A DNA stretch of 64,000 nucleotides from an uncultured Alphaproteobacteria bacterium (GTDB taxonomy: Bacteria > Pseudomonadota > Alphaproteobacteria > Methylaequorales > Methylaequoraceae). The position numbers and the translations under genes were made by a program. The notes under the pieces were generated by a model. That model saw only the letters and a program-made list of their open reading frames with translations. It ran no database searches and had not been told where the DNA came from. Each line of letters begins with the position of its first letter. Positions within the stretch are counted from its first letter, which is position 1. The DNA is taken from contig CABZFH010000006.1 of assembly GCA_902524895.1 (NCBI GenBank), positions 43,868 through 107,867 on the forward strand, given 5' to 3'. Below, piece after piece: positions 53,666-63,905 of this stretch.

Positions 53666-55198
53666 TTAAAGTGGAATATTATCATGTTTTTTCCAAGGAT
53701 TAGTAAGCCTTTTATTTCGTAACATTTCTAATGATCGAGAAATTCTTTTTCTTGTGGTGTGTGGATTAATAACATCATCAATAAAACCTCTACTACCTGC
53801 TATGAAGGGGTTAGCGAATCTTTCTCTATATTCATTGGTTTTCTTTTCTATTTTTTTTTCATTTCCTAACTCACCTCTAAAAATAATTTCAACTGCACCT
53901 TTTGGACCCATAACCGCAATTTCGGCATGAGGCCATGCATAATTAACGTCACCCCGTAAATGTTTTGAACTCATAACATCATATGCACCACCATAAGCTT
54001 TTCTTGTTATGATTGTTATTTTTGGGACTGTAGCTTCAGCAAAAGCAAACAGTAGTTTTGCACCATGTTTTATAATACCATTATACTCTTGAGAAGTACC
54101 TGGCAAAAATCCAGGAACATCAACAAATGTAATAATTGGAATATTAAAACAGTCACAAAATCTAACAAATCTTGCAGCTTTTCGGGCCGAATTATTATCC
54201 AAACAGCCTGCAAGTACCATTGGTTGATTTGCAACTATACCTACAGGAGATCCAGTCATTCTAGCAAAGCCAGTTAAAATATTCGAAGCAAATTCTGGTT
54301 GAAGTTCAAAAAAATCTCTATCATCTACAACTTTTGTGATCAACTCTTTCATGTCGTAGGGTTTATTAGGGTTATCTGGTACAAGACTATCTAATGATAG
54401 CTCTATTCTATCAGCTGGATCTTCTGATTTTCTTGTTGGTGGTAATTCCTTATTTGAGGATGGTAAAAAGCCCATAAATCTTCTCAATTGAAATAAAGCC
54501 TCTACATCATTTTCAAATGCTAAATCTGCTACTCCTGACTTTTTAGTATGAGTCGAGGCACCACCTAATTCTTCATGAGTAACTTCTTCATGAGTGACAG
54601 TTTTTACAACATCAGGACCAGTAACAAACATATAAGAAGTATCTTTAACCATAAATATAAAATCAGTCATTGCTGGACTATATACCGCTCCTCCAGCACA
54701 AGGGCCCATAATAACTGAAATTTGAGGAATAACACCTGACGATAGAACATTTCTCTGAAAAACTTCAGCATAACCTGCTAAAGAAGAAACACCTTCTTGG
54801 ATTCTGGCTCCCCCAGAATCGTTCAAACCTATTACAGGAGCACCAACTTGTAGTGCTTTATCCATAATTTTACTAATTTTTTCAGCATGTGATTCAGATA
54901 AAGAACCACCAAAAACCGTAAAATCTTGACTGAAGACAAAAGTTAATTTTCCATTAATAGTTCCATAGCCTGTTACAACACCATCTCCAGGAATTTTCTG
55001 ATCATCCATTCCAAATTCAGAACATCTATGCTCTACGAACATATCCCATTCTTCAAATGTTCCTGGATCAAGTAAAATTTCAATTCTCTCTCTAGCAGTT
55101 AACTTTCCTTTTTTATGTTGACTTTCTCTTCTTTTTTTTCCTCCGCCATCTACAGCAAGTTCTCTTTTTTTATTTAGTTTTTTTAAAATATCATGCAT
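53666..55198 (-). CDS. pccB: Propionyl-CoA carboxylase beta subunit
   Basis: The 510-aa carboxyltransferase has the crotonase-like duplicated fold with [15 protein letters not shown], the acyl-CoA pocket [28 protein letters not shown], and the biotin pocket [22 protein letters not shown] with [13 protein letters not shown]. The Asp in the [16 protein letters not shown] context fits the propionyl type. With pccA (gap 12 bases) it makes methylmalonyl-CoA. The methylmalonyl-CoA mutase is not in the window. Confidence 0.95.
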   Translation of the reverse strand: MHDILKKLNKKRELAVDGGGKKRRESQHKKGKLTARERIEILLDPGTFEEWDMFVEHRCSEFGMDDQKIPGDGVVTGYGTINGKLTFVFSQDFTVFGGSLSESHAEKISKIMDKALQVGAPVIGLNDSGGARIQEGVSSLAGYAEVFQRNVLSSGVIPQISVIMGPCAGGAVYSPAMTDFIFMVKDTSYMFVTGPDVVKTVTHEEVTHEELGGASTHTKKSGVADLAFENDVEALFQLRRFMGFLPSSNKELPPTRKSEDPADRIELSLDSLVPDNPNKPYDMKELITKVVDDRDFFELQPEFASNILTGFARMTGSPVGIVANQPMVLAGCLDNNSARKAARFVRFCDCFNIPIITFVDVPGFLPGTSQEYNGIIKHGAKLLFAFAEATVPKITIITRKAYGGAYDVMSSKHLRGDVNYAWPHAEIAVMGPKGAVEIIFRGELGNEKKIEKKTNEYRERFANPFIAGSRGFIDDVINPHTTRKRISRSLEMLRNKRLTNPWKKHDNIPL

Positions 55199-55242
55199 TT
55201 TATTTTTCTTCTGATTCTGTTAATCACTTAATTATATATTAT

Positions 55243-55917
55243 TTAATATAAATTATTAAAAAAAATCGAATAAATTTTAATATTTATTTTTAGATCTTTA
55301 TCGATAATCTCTTGTTCAGGAGTTGATCCCCATTTTTTTTTTTGAAAATCACTTTCAAGGAATATTAAATTTATAAATGTTTTAAAATTAATTTTTTTTT
55401 TAAAATAAAAATAACTTAAAATCACAGATTTACTAATTTTATGCAATTTATATATTAATGTTATTTCATAATTACACAGATCATCTAAAAATTTTGAAAA
55501 TTTATTTAAATTTTGACTTGTTTGATAAGAAAAAAAAGTATTTTTTATCTCTAAACTCAAGCTAAATCTTGTGTTAAAAATATCTACAAAACTATCAAAA
55601 TTTCTTTTCATTAACTGATTTATCTTATTTTTATCTGGACTTCTGTAAAGCAGATTATCAAAATATAAATTTTCTATAATCTCTTCAATAATTTTTTTTT
55701 TATCTTTCTTACTAATGTTACAAGAAAAAAATCCTAAATAGCTGATTGGAGTTTTTGTATTGTTAATATTCTTAAACTTGTTAAGTTCGTCTATTATTAA
55801 TTTAGCTAATTTCTCTGTTTTTACCAAAAAATAAAAATTATTAGGTGTCAAAATTTTTTTTTGGTTTTTAAGAATATAAAATATTCCATTTACATTTAAA
55901 TATTTAAAAATCTTCAT
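55243..55917 (-). CDS. ATP12-family F1-ATPase assembly chaperone
   Basis: The 224-aa protein is strongly diverged but keeps the ATP12 pattern: FYFLVKTEKLAKLIIDE near the N-terminus, the NLLYRSPDKNKI core, an Asp/Phe pair replacing the usual W-x-P-L-L, CNYEITLIYKLHKISKSVIL, and the end FQKKKWGSTPEQE. ATP12 protects the alpha subunit of F1 before assembly. In alphaproteobacteria the gene is usually close to rluC, as here (14-base overlap). Identity rests on pattern and context. Confidence 0.78.
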   Translation of the reverse strand: MKIFKYLNVNGIFYILKNQKKILTPNNFYFLVKTEKLAKLIIDELNKFKNINNTKTPISYLGFFSCNISKKDKKKIIEEIIENLYFDNLLYRSPDKNKINQLMKRNFDSFVDIFNTRFSLSLEIKNTFFSYQTSQNLNKFSKFLDDLCNYEITLIYKLHKISKSVILSYFYFKKKINFKTFINLIFLESDFQKKKWGSTPEQEIIDKDLKINIKIYSIFFNNLY

Positions 55918-56872
55918 TGATTGTTAGCCATTTTTTTGAATTCAAAAAATAATCTGATTTCATTGTTTTAAAATTGAAATCTAATTTTTTTAAGTTTTGC
56001 AGCATTTCACATGGTGGTTTTGCAGTTAAAGTAATGTCTCCTCCATTTTTATCCTGAAAACTTAAAGAATATGAATGTAAATTTAAAAAATCAGAATTCA
56101 AATCACCAGATGTTTTTTCATTATTGTATTTTTTATCACCAACTAATGGATTATTTAAATACATAAGATGCTTTCTTATTTGATGTTTTCTTCCAGTATC
56201 AGGCCTTATTATTAATAATGAATGGTTTTTAGATTTCGTAAGAACTCTATAATAAGTTTTAGCATTTAAAATTTTATCTTTATGTTTAATTGAAATATTT
56301 ATAATTGCTTTATCTATTTTTACCTGACCTGAAGTGATTGCAATGTAGGTTTTTTGAATCTTTCTATTTTTAAAAAGTTTTGTTAAATATTGCGCGTATT
56401 CTAGTGTTCTAGATATAAGCAAAAGTCCTGAAGTGTCTTTATCAATTCTATGAACTAATTTTGGCTTTTCTTGATAATCTAGCTTAAAAATTTGATAGAG
56501 ACTGTCTAAACTCATTTTTATTTTTGAGCCACCCTGAACTGAAAGTTTACTTGGCTTATTAATAGCAATAAAATCTTTATTGCAAAAAATTATCCACTTT
56601 AAAACTTTATCTCTGAATCTCTTTGAAAAGGTTTGTTCCAAATCTTGTTTCTTATTATCAATTAATACCTTTGGTACTTTTATTTTGTCGTTTTTACTCA
56701 ACACAATTGACTGCGTTGCTCTTGAGCCATTTACTCTTATCACACCCTTTCTTATTAATTTGCAGATTAAATTAAATGAACTATCTGGATATTTTTTTCT
56801 TAACCAGTAATCAAGTCTTTTATTGATAAAATGATCTTCGATTGTTTGCAATAATTCAATTTTTTTTTCCAT
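55904..56872 (-). CDS. rluC: RluA/RluC-family 23S rRNA pseudouridine synthase
   Basis: The 322-aa enzyme has an N-terminal S4 domain (about 15-80) with LICKLIRKGVIRVNG, and a catalytic domain with LVHRIDKDTSGLLLISRT (catalytic Asp), PDTGRKHQIRKHLMYLNNPLVGD and LHSYSLSF. Likely isomerises uridines in 23S rRNA; RluC targets 955, 2504 and 2580 in E. coli, but the exact sites here are not known. Overlaps the ATP12 gene and lies 26 bases after rplQ. Confidence 0.9.
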   Translation of the reverse strand: MEKKIELLQTIEDHFINKRLDYWLRKKYPDSSFNLICKLIRKGVIRVNGSRATQSIVLSKNDKIKVPKVLIDNKKQDLEQTFSKRFRDKVLKWIIFCNKDFIAINKPSKLSVQGGSKIKMSLDSLYQIFKLDYQEKPKLVHRIDKDTSGLLLISRTLEYAQYLTKLFKNRKIQKTYIAITSGQVKIDKAIINISIKHKDKILNAKTYYRVLTKSKNHSLLIIRPDTGRKHQIRKHLMYLNNPLVGDKKYNNEKTSGDLNSDFLNLHSYSLSFQDKNGGDITLTAKPPCEMLQNLKKLDFNFKTMKSDYFLNSKKWLTINEDF

Positions 56873-56898
56873 AAAAATTCAATTATGGTGTTAGGTAA

Positions 56899-57465
56899 CT
56901 ACTTAGATTTAGGTTTTACTTCTTTAGTCTCTTCTTTTATTTCTTTATTATCTGATTCTGCAGACTTTTTATCTAAATCATCCTTCTTCTTTAGGTCAAT
57001 TTTTTCCCTATCTTCTGATTTTGTTTGCTTATTTACATTTTCTACATTTTGTTTTTTTTCGTTTTCTTTGGCTATTCTATTTTTATCTAACAAGCCTTTT
57101 GCTTCAACATCTCTTTCAACAAATTCAATAACAGCCATGGGTGATGCATCACCATATCTAAATCCTGCTTTAATTACTCTTGTATAACCTCCATTACGAC
57201 TTTTATATCTTTTTGATAAAATATTGAAAACTTTATCAACGCTTTCATTGCTTCTCAAAATAGAAAAAACTTTTCTTTTTGAATGCAGTGTGTCTATTTT
57301 TCCTAATGTTATGATTTTTTCAACAAAAGGTTTGAGATCTTTTGCTTTTGGTAATGTGGTTTTTATTTGCTCATTTAATATTAATGAATTAGATAAATTC
57401 TTAAACAGTGCCTTTCTATGACTAGAAGTACGATTTAATTTTCTTCTCGAAATTGAATGTCTCAT
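56899..57465 (-). CDS. rplQ: Ribosomal protein L17 with long charged C-terminus
   Basis: L17 core residues 1-118 are standard ([48 protein letters not shown]). The remaining ~70 residues are an unusual Lys/Glu/Asp-rich low-complexity tail beginning [15 protein letters not shown] and ending VKPKSK. Similar tails occur on L15 and S5 of this operon. Last gene of the alpha operon after rpoA (16-base gap). Confidence 0.97.
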   Translation of the reverse strand: MRHSISRRKLNRTSSHRKALFKNLSNSLILNEQIKTTLPKAKDLKPFVEKIITLGKIDTLHSKRKVFSILRSNESVDKVFNILSKRYKSRNGGYTRVIKAGFRYGDASPMAVIEFVERDVEAKGLLDKNRIAKENEKKQNVENVNKQTKSEDREKIDLKKKDDLDKKSAESDNKEIKEETKEVKPKSK

Positions 57466-57481
57466 TTTTACCTCAAGTATA

Positions 57482-58498
57482 CTAATATGGTTCTTCTAAT
57501 TTCCTTCTTATATCTTCGATGTTTTCTGGAGGCCAACCCTCAATTTTCATGCCTAATTCTAAATTCATTACAGTCAAAACCTCTTTAATTTCATTAAGGG
57601 ACTTTCTGCCAAAGTTAGGTGTCCTTAACATTTCAGACTCAGATTTCTGAACTAAATCTCCAATATACACAATTTCGTCATTCTTTAAACAATTTGCAGA
57701 TCTTACAGATAATTCTAATTCCTCAACTTTTCTTAAAAGGTTTACGTTTAAACTAGATTCTTCTGGAACAACAACTTCAACTTCTTCTGTAGGCTCTTCG
57801 AAATTAATAAAAAGCTTTAATTGCTCGTCCATAATCCTTGCAGCATAGGCAACAGAGTCTTCAGGAATGACGGAACCATTCGTTTCTATATTCATTATCA
57901 ACTTATCATAATCTGTTACTTGACCGACTCTTGAATTTTCAACTTTAAATGATACTCTTTTTACAGGAGAAAAAAAAGAATCGATAGGTATTTCCCCAAG
58001 TACCTTTTCTTCTTTAGCATTCATCGATGCTGGAACAAATCCTTTTCCCTCCGAAACATTTAATGTCATGTTAATGGATGCTTTAGAATCTAGTGTGCAA
58101 ATGTGAAGATCTTTGTTTAAAACTTCAACGTGTGCACCACAGTCAATATCGCCTGCTTTTACTTCTTTTGGACCAGAAACCGTTAAATTTATTTTTGTAT
58201 TTTCAACATCATTTAGTCTTAATGCTAATTGTTTAACATTTAAAATTATTTCTGTTACATCTTCAATCACACCTGGTATGGATGAAAATTCATGGGTAAT
58301 TCCTTCTATTTTTATCGACGTAACAGCAGCGCCTCTTATAGAAGAAAGCAAAACTCTTCTCAAAAGGTTGCCAAGTGTTTGACCATATCCACTTTCAAGA
58401 GGTTCTGCTACAAGCTCAGCATTGGTTAAATGATTTTTACCCTTATTAAAACTAATTTTGTTAGGTTTTATTAATTCTTTCCAATTTTTATTAATCAC
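57482..58498 (-). CDS. rpoA: RNA polymerase alpha subunit
   Basis: The 338-aa subunit has the N-terminal domain that assembles the polymerase ([29 protein letters not shown], residues 25-53) and a C-terminal domain (about 250-320) with [20 protein letters not shown] and [17 protein letters not shown] that binds UP elements and activators. Normal alphaproteobacterial length. Between rpsK and rplQ. Confidence 0.98.
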   Translation of the reverse strand: MINKNWKELIKPNKISFNKGKNHLTNAELVAEPLESGYGQTLGNLLRRVLLSSIRGAAVTSIKIEGITHEFSSIPGVIEDVTEIILNVKQLALRLNDVENTKINLTVSGPKEVKAGDIDCGAHVEVLNKDLHICTLDSKASINMTLNVSEGKGFVPASMNAKEEKVLGEIPIDSFFSPVKRVSFKVENSRVGQVTDYDKLIMNIETNGSVIPEDSVAYAARIMDEQLKLFINFEEPTEEVEVVVPEESSLNVNLLRKVEELELSVRSANCLKNDEIVYIGDLVQKSESEMLRTPNFGRKSLNEIKEVLTVMNLELGMKIEGWPPENIEDIRRKLEEPY

Positions 58499-58519
58499 TT
58501 AAAATACCTTTTATTAAAA

Positions 58520-58909
58520 TTAAACTCTTCTTCTTTTTGGAGGTCTACAACCATTATGCGGGATAGGGGTAATATCTTTAATTATTGTTATATTTAAACC
58601 CACTGTCCCAAGTGCTCTGATAGCAGACTCCCTTCCAGAGCCAGGACCTTTGATTATAACCTCCAAATGTTTCATTCCATGTTCCATTGCTTTTTTTCCT
58701 GCTTCCTCAGCAGCTAATTGAGCGGCAAACGGTGTAGATTTTCTTGAGCCTTTAAACCCCTTATTCCCTGATGAAGACCACGAAATTGTGTTGCCCGAGG
58801 TGTCTGTAATGGTAATTATTGTATTGTTAAATGTAGAATTGATATATGCTACACCAGATGAGACATTCTTTTTAATTTTTTTCTTATTTTTTGGAGATTT
58901 ACTAACCAT
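58520..58909 (-). CDS. rpsK: Ribosomal protein S11
   Basis: Small subunit platform protein, 129 aa, with [58 protein letters not shown] and [18 protein letters not shown]. Between rpsM (two-base gap) and rpoA. Confidence 0.98.
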   Translation of the reverse strand: MVSKSPKNKKKIKKNVSSGVAYINSTFNNTIITITDTSGNTISWSSSGNKGFKGSRKSTPFAAQLAAEEAGKKAMEHGMKHLEVIIKGPGSGRESAIRALGTVGLNITIIKDITPIPHNGCRPPKRRRV

Positions 58910-58911
58910 AT

Positions 58912-59286
58912 TTAACTTGCTTTTTTCTTACCTGCAATTGGAATTGCTTTTCCTTTTCGAGTTCTAGCATTGGTATGAGTTCTTTGCCCACGAACAGGAA
59001 GTTTATGTCTGTGCCTTAATCCTCTATAACAACCAAGATCGGTTAATCTTTTTATATTTGTAGAAATTTCTCTTCGAAGGTCTCCTTCAACTGTATAATT
59101 ATTATCAATATATTCTCTTATTTTAATTACTTCACCTTCAGTAAGGGTGTTGACCCTTTTATTACCGTCAACATTAGTACTTGAACAAATTAGTTTGGAA
59201 AATTTTCTGCCTATACCAAATATATAAGTTAGAGCTATTTCCAACTTTTTATTGGATGGAATATTTACACCTGCTATTCTTGCCAA
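58912..59286 (-). CDS. rpsM: Ribosomal protein S13
   Basis: Small subunit head protein, 124 aa, with [53 protein letters not shown] and the basic [12 protein letters not shown] tail that contacts P-site tRNA. A 70-base gap separates it from adk upstream; no rpmJ was found there. Confidence 0.98.
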   Translation of the reverse strand: MARIAGVNIPSNKKLEIALTYIFGIGRKFSKLICSSTNVDGNKRVNTLTEGEVIKIREYIDNNYTVEGDLRREISTNIKRLTDLGCYRGLRHRHKLPVRGQRTHTNARTRKGKAIPIAGKKKAS

Positions 59287-59356
59287 TTAAAACTCCGATT
59301 ATGAATGATAATTAAAAGTGGATTATAAATTCTTTTTCTCCCAAGTCAATATTGTT

Positions 59357-59929
59357 CTAGTTTATTATTTGAATAATTTTATTTGTCACATCCTCAATTG
59401 AATCCATACCATTAATCCTAACTAATTTATTTTTTTTTTCATAAAAATCTATAATTGGATAGGTAATTTTTTTATAAACATTCAATCTTTTACTAAGCGT
59501 TTCCACGTTGTCATCTTTACGAATATTACTTGGATCACTTTCAGCAATTCGCGATTTAATTCTGTTCTCTAAAAAGTCTAATTTGACATCAAGTAATAAA
59601 ACAAAATCTAATATCATTGATTTGTCTTCAAAAGCGCTATCTAAAGCTTTTGCTTGTGCAATATTTCTTGGAAAACCATCAAATATGAATTTTTTTGAAT
59701 TATTTGTAGACATTTCAACTAAAATCATTTCTATGACCATCTCGTCGGATACTAATTCTCCACTTTCCATAATCTTTTGAATTTTATTTCCCTCTTCGGT
59801 TCCTGATTCAACTGTTTTTCTTAATAAATCTCCAGTTGAAATCTGAAAAAAATTTTGTTTTTCAACCAAAATTTTTGATTGTGTGCCCTTACCTGAACCA
59901 GGTGGACCCAAAATTATAATGTTAGTCAT
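59357..59929 (-). CDS. adk: Adenylate kinase, short-LID type
   Basis: AMP + ATP to 2 ADP. The 190-aa enzyme has the P-loop ILGPPGSGKGTQSKIL, the AMP site ISTGDLLRK, FDGFPRNIAQAKAL, and a brief LID segment (RIAESDPSNIRKDD) lacking the 25-residue zinc-type insertion of the ~214-aa long form. Its start overlaps the secY stop by four bases. Confidence 0.96.
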   Translation of the reverse strand: MTNIIILGPPGSGKGTQSKILVEKQNFFQISTGDLLRKTVESGTEEGNKIQKIMESGELVSDEMVIEMILVEMSTNNSKKFIFDGFPRNIAQAKALDSAFEDKSMILDFVLLLDVKLDFLENRIKSRIAESDPSNIRKDDNVETLSKRLNVYKKITYPIIDFYEKKNKLVRINGMDSIEDVTNKIIQIIN

Positions 59930-61269
59930 CTTTTTTTATTTCTTAAACTTGATCTTTTGATTAGACCTTCATATTGATGAGCAATCAAATATGATTGAAT
60001 TTGAGTTACGGTATCCATGGTTACACTTACAACAATCAATAAACTGGTTCCTCCAAAATAGAATGGAACTTTATATTTTGATATGAGTAATTCAGGTAAT
60101 AAGCATACTGCAGATAAATAAATTGCTCCTACAACTGTTAATCTTGTCAAAACAAAATCAAGATAATTGGCAGTGTTTTCTCCTGGTCTGATGCCTGGAA
60201 TGAAACCTCCATATTTTTTTAAGTTTTCTGCTGTGTCTTTCGGATTAAAAACAATAGCAGTATAAAAGAAAGCAAAAAAAACAATCATGGCAATATATAA
60301 AGATAAATAAACTGGGTGACCTCTACTTAAAATTATACTCAAAAAGTTTAACCACTCAGGGCCTGATCCAGCATTAAAACTCACAAATGTAACTGGAAGG
60401 AGGAGAAGAGAACTTGCAAATATAGGTGGAATAACACCCGAAGTGTTAATTTTTAAGGGTAGATGACTCGACTCTCCTGTTCTTCCGCCTGCACCCATTT
60501 GTCTTTTGGGGTATTGTATTAGGATTCTTCTTTGTGCTCTCTCCACAAATACCATAAAAGCTATCACGCTAATTGACATTACTATAAGAAAAACAATGAA
60601 TAAAGCTGATAGAGCTCCTGTTCTACCTAATTCAAAAGTTGTACTTAGAGCCAATGGAAGTTGAGAAACTATTCCCGTAAAAATAATAAGAGAAATCCCG
60701 TTTCCAATACCTCTTTGTGTGATTTGCTCTCCAAGCCACATTACGAAAAGTGTACCTGTTACTAGAGTTATTACAGTTATAAATCTAAAAAAAAGCCCTG
60801 GATTCATTACTGCTTCCATTCCCTGAGAAGACATATTCTCAATTCCAACAGCAACTCCATATCCTTGTACAGTAGCTAAGAGGACTGTCCCATATCGTGC
60901 GTACTGGTTTATTTTTTTTCTTCCTGATTCTCCTTCTTTTTTTAGTTGCTCAAGTTGAGGTGACACCACCGTTAATAACTGCATTATAATACTTGCTGAA
61001 ATGTATGGCATTATATTCAAAGCAAAAATCGTCATTCTTCCTAATGCGCCTCCAGCAAACATATCAAACATTCCCAGAATACCTCCTACATTTTGTTTAA
61101 ATATTTGCTCAAGAGCAACAGGATCTATACCAGGAATAGGAATGTAAGTTCCTAATCTGTAAACAATTAGAGCTAATAAAGTAAAAAATATTCTTTTTTT
61201 TAAATCTTCCGCTTTTGCTAAAGAGCTAAAATTTATGTTTGAGGCGAGTTGTTCAGCTGCTGATACCAT
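59926..61269 (-). CDS. secY: Protein translocase subunit SecY
   Basis: The 447-aa channel protein has ten membrane helices, beginning RIFFTLLALIVYRLGTYIPI; the plug and pore region PYISASIIMQLL, VFVERAQRRILIQYPKRQ and the cytosolic loop GFIPGIRPGENTANYLD before helix 9. It ends with a basic tail. Start overlaps the rplO stop by one base. Confidence 0.98.
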   Translation of the reverse strand: MVSAAEQLASNINFSSLAKAEDLKKRIFFTLLALIVYRLGTYIPIPGIDPVALEQIFKQNVGGILGMFDMFAGGALGRMTIFALNIMPYISASIIMQLLTVVSPQLEQLKKEGESGRKKINQYARYGTVLLATVQGYGVAVGIENMSSQGMEAVMNPGLFFRFITVITLVTGTLFVMWLGEQITQRGIGNGISLIIFTGIVSQLPLALSTTFELGRTGALSALFIVFLIVMSISVIAFMVFVERAQRRILIQYPKRQMGAGGRTGESSHLPLKINTSGVIPPIFASSLLLLPVTFVSFNAGSGPEWLNFLSIILSRGHPVYLSLYIAMIVFFAFFYTAIVFNPKDTAENLKKYGGFIPGIRPGENTANYLDFVLTRLTVVGAIYLSAVCLLPELLISKYKVPFYFGGTSLLIVVSVTMDTVTQIQSYLIAHQYEGLIKRSSLRNKKR

Positions 61270-61907
61270 TATTTACCTTCTTTGATTTCTTTACTTTTCT
61301 TTTCAGGTCTATTCTTTACTGTTGTTGGTTTAAGAACAGATTTTTTTTGTTGTTTTTTTTCATTGGTTTTTTTAACATCTATTGACTTACTTCCATACTT
61401 ATCTTTATCATTACCTTTTGATGCTTTAAAAAAGTCAGACTTTTTGAATTTAACTATCTCAAGGTTACCACCAGCTCTTTTAATATCATCAATTACTGCC
61501 TTAGATGCCTTATGAGCTTGAATATTAAGCGAGCAATCAAGTTTTTGATTAAAGAGTATTTTGTAACCAGAGTGAACTGGTTTAATTAATAAATTTGCGT
61601 TTTGGAAATCACTAAAGATAATTTTTTTCTTATCAGATAACTTTTTTTCTTTTATTAATTTATTAATTGTACTTGTTTTAATGATAAAGAATTTTTTTTT
61701 GAATTTATTTTTAAACCCATGTTTAGGCATTCTCATATGAAGGGGCATTTGTCCGCCTTCAAAACCATTTATACTTACTCCTGTTCTAGACTTTTGACCT
61801 TTTATCCCCCTTCCACATGTTTTACCTTTTCCCGAACCAATACCTCTTCCAACTCTCTTAGCTTTTTTCAATTTTAAAGTTTCTGTTCTTATATTATTAA
61901 GTTTCAT
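61269..61907 (-). CDS. rplO: Ribosomal protein L15 with charged C-terminal extension
   Basis: L15 core with [21 protein letters not shown] (shared family loop, residues about 20-40), [19 protein letters not shown], and [15 protein letters not shown]. Residues about 160-212 form a Lys/Ser-rich extension (starting [16 protein letters not shown]) not seen in typical ~150-aa L15. Thirteen bases... upstream lies rpmD (nine-base gap). Confidence 0.96.
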   Translation of the reverse strand: MKLNNIRTETLKLKKAKRVGRGIGSGKGKTCGRGIKGQKSRTGVSINGFEGGQMPLHMRMPKHGFKNKFKKKFFIIKTSTINKLIKEKKLSDKKKIIFSDFQNANLLIKPVHSGYKILFNQKLDCSLNIQAHKASKAVIDDIKRAGGNLEIVKFKKSDFFKASKGNDKDKYGSKSIDVKKTNEKKQQKKSVLKPTTVKNRPEKKSKEIKEGK

Positions 61908-61916
61908 TGTTTTGTC

Positions 61917-62096
61917 CTATATCTTTTCAATTTTCAAAAGATGTTTAACCTTTTCAACTGCACCTCTGACAGACGGTATATCATCAAGTTCTTTAACCCT
62001 ACTAATTTTATTTAAACCTAACCCTATAAGAGTTTTTCTTTGTCCTGATTGTCTTCCAATTGGACTTTTAATTTGAGTGATTTTAATTTTAGACAT
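61917..62096 (-). CDS. rpmD: Ribosomal protein L30
   Basis: A 59-residue frame starting at ATG 62096 ([15 protein letters not shown]) and containing [20 protein letters not shown] and [19 protein letters not shown]; it is a complete bacterial L30. It overlaps the rpsE end by eight bases and is followed nine bases later by rplO. Position S5-L30-L15-SecY is the classical spc order. Confidence 0.96.
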   Translation of the reverse strand: MSKIKITQIKSPIGRQSGQRKTLIGLGLNKISRVKELDDIPSVRGAVEKVKHLLKIEKI

Positions 62097-62997
62097 CTGA
62101 ATTCTCCGTTAAATAATTTGAGTCCTTTCTTCTTTTTGTTATTTCATTTACTTTTAAACCCCTTCTTGTTGAAATCAATTTAGGCGATGAGGCCGATTTG
62201 AGAGCCTCAAATGTAGCCCTAATCATATTATGAGGATTCGAACTCCCAACAGACTTCGCTACTATATCTTTAATTCCTAAAGCTTCAAATATTGATCTCA
62301 TAGGTCCGCCCGCAATAACTCCAGTACCAGATGGAGCACTTCTTAATGTAACCTTGCCTGAATCGAAGCGACCATTAATATCATGGTGTAATGTTCGAGA
62401 TTGACGAAGCGGAACTCTAATCATACTTGATTTAGCCTCATCTGTAGCTTTTTTAATTGCCTCTGGCACCTCTTTAGCCTTGCCTTTACCATGACCTACA
62501 AGACCATTTCCGTCCCCAACAACTACTAGAGCTGCGAAACTAAATCTTCTACCCCCTTTAACTACTTTTGCAACACGATTTATACTAACTAACTTTTCGA
62601 TAAATTCATTATCTTCTGAAAATGTCTTGCTTGAATTTTCATTATTATTAGACCCTTTTTTATTTGGTGTTTGTTTAGAGCTTTTATTTTTAAAGTCTTT
62701 TGGTTTATTACCTACTGAATTTTCGTTACTATTCGATCTTTTATCTTTAATATTTTCTACCTTAATATCAGCTTTTTTTGGTAAGCCAGCTGGATTAACT
62801 GTTTTATTGTTAGAAATAATTTTGTCATCTCGCTTTTCAATTTGGCTTGTTTGATTTTCAAATTTATTTTTTAAAGGTTTATTATCTTTACCATCAATAT
62901 CCTTCGAAGAATTATCATTCTGTTGAGACATGTTTAATTCTTTGTTCATTTTCTCAGAAGGCTTATTTTGGTTTTCATCATCTAATTTTTTTGTCAT
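62089..62997 (-). CDS. rpsE: Ribosomal protein S5 with ~130-residue disordered N-terminal extension
   Basis: The S5 double-stranded RNA-binding and C-terminal domains occupy residues about 131-302, with [56 protein letters not shown] and [11 protein letters not shown]. Residues 1-130 are a Lys/Asn/Ser/Asp-rich low-complexity segment. The start is supported by GAGGGA just before ATG 62997. Such an extension is far beyond usual S5 (~165-190 aa). Confidence 0.96.
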   Translation of the reverse strand: MTKKLDDENQNKPSEKMNKELNMSQQNDNSSKDIDGKDNKPLKNKFENQTSQIEKRDDKIISNNKTVNPAGLPKKADIKVENIKDKRSNSNENSVGNKPKDFKNKSSKQTPNKKGSNNNENSSKTFSEDNEFIEKLVSINRVAKVVKGGRRFSFAALVVVGDGNGLVGHGKGKAKEVPEAIKKATDEAKSSMIRVPLRQSRTLHHDINGRFDSGKVTLRSAPSGTGVIAGGPMRSIFEALGIKDIVAKSVGSSNPHNMIRATFEALKSASSPKLISTRRGLKVNEITKRRKDSNYLTENSDV

Positions 62998-63007
62998 TTT
63001 TCCCTCA

Positions 63008-63367
63008 TTAAAATTTTAAGCCTTTTGACCTCGCGCCCTCAGCTAGTTCTTTAATTCTGCCATGATAGATATAACCACCTCTATCGAAACATAAGGAGTC
63101 TTTAAATCCACCTTTAACAGCCTTTGAAGCAATGTTTTCACCCACCTTAAAAGCAGCATCTTTGTTAGATCCTTTTTCAAGTTTAAGTGATTTATCAAGT
63201 GAAGACGAAGAAAATAATGTTTTTTGATTAACTTCATCAATAATTTGTGCATATATATGCTTGTTGGATCTGAATACTGACAGTCTATATAAAGAAGAGG
63301 ATTTTTTTAAAATTTTAAATCTATTTCTTTTTGCGCGTTTTATTCTTTGATTATTTGCAGTTATCAT
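63008..63367 (-). CDS. rplR: Ribosomal protein L18
   Basis: A 119-aa 5S rRNA-binding protein with [31 protein letters not shown], and the C-terminal [20 protein letters not shown]. Overlaps rplF by four bases (ATGA) and lies ten bases before rpsE. Confidence 0.97.
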   Translation of the reverse strand: MITANNQRIKRAKRNRFKILKKSSSLYRLSVFRSNKHIYAQIIDEVNQKTLFSSSSLDKSLKLEKGSNKDAAFKVGENIASKAVKGGFKDSLCFDRGGYIYHGRIKELAEGARSKGLKF

Positions 63368-63897
63368 TTCTTCTTTCCTTCTTTTCTTCGTATAATTTCA
63401 TCACTATATTTTACACCTTTACCTTTGTATGGCTCTGGTTTTCTGTAAGACCTTATATTAGCTGCTATTTGCCCAACTTTTTGCTTTGATATACCAGAAA
63501 TTTTAATTTGTGTAGGTTTTGGTAATTCAATTTTAATATCTTCAGGTATGGGAAAATTTACCGGATGAGAAAAACCTAAAAGTAGTTCAAGTATCTTACC
63601 CTTAAGCGCGGCTTTATATCCTACCCCATTTAATTGAAGTTCTTTTTCAAATCCATTTGTTACGCCTATTATTGTATTATTAATCTGAGACCTTATAGTC
63701 CCCCACATCTTTTGTGAAACCTTAGAGTCATCAAATGGTGTAATACTAACCTCTTTTTCATTAATGTCGATATTTGCAGCCTTACCTACATCAAAAGAAA
63801 GTTCTCCTAACTTTCCTTTGGCATAGAATATACCATTTTCCACTCTTACTTGAGTCGAATCAGGAATTGTTATTGGTATTCTTCCGCTCCTTGACAT
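63364..63897 (-). CDS. rplF: Ribosomal protein L6
   Basis: Duplicated-fold large-subunit protein, 177 aa: [57 protein letters not shown] and [19 protein letters not shown] at the C-terminus. Directly downstream of rpsH (eight-base gap) in spc order. Confidence 0.98.
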   Translation of the reverse strand: MSRSGRIPITIPDSTQVRVENGIFYAKGKLGELSFDVGKAANIDINEKEVSITPFDDSKVSQKMWGTIRSQINNTIIGVTNGFEKELQLNGVGYKAALKGKILELLLGFSHPVNFPIPEDIKIELPKPTQIKISGISKQKVGQIAANIRSYRKPEPYKGKGVKYSDEIIRRKEGKKK

Positions 63898-63905
63898 CTT
63901 TTCTC

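Noticed and set aside
56885..57187. Hydrophobic plus-strand reading frame opposite rplQ
   Set aside because: It is the antisense shadow of the Lys/Glu-rich L17 tail; such repeats give Phe/Ser/Leu-rich frames on the other strand.
62627..62854. Leu/Phe-rich plus-strand frame opposite rpsE
   Set aside because: Antisense shadow of the low-complexity S5 extension.
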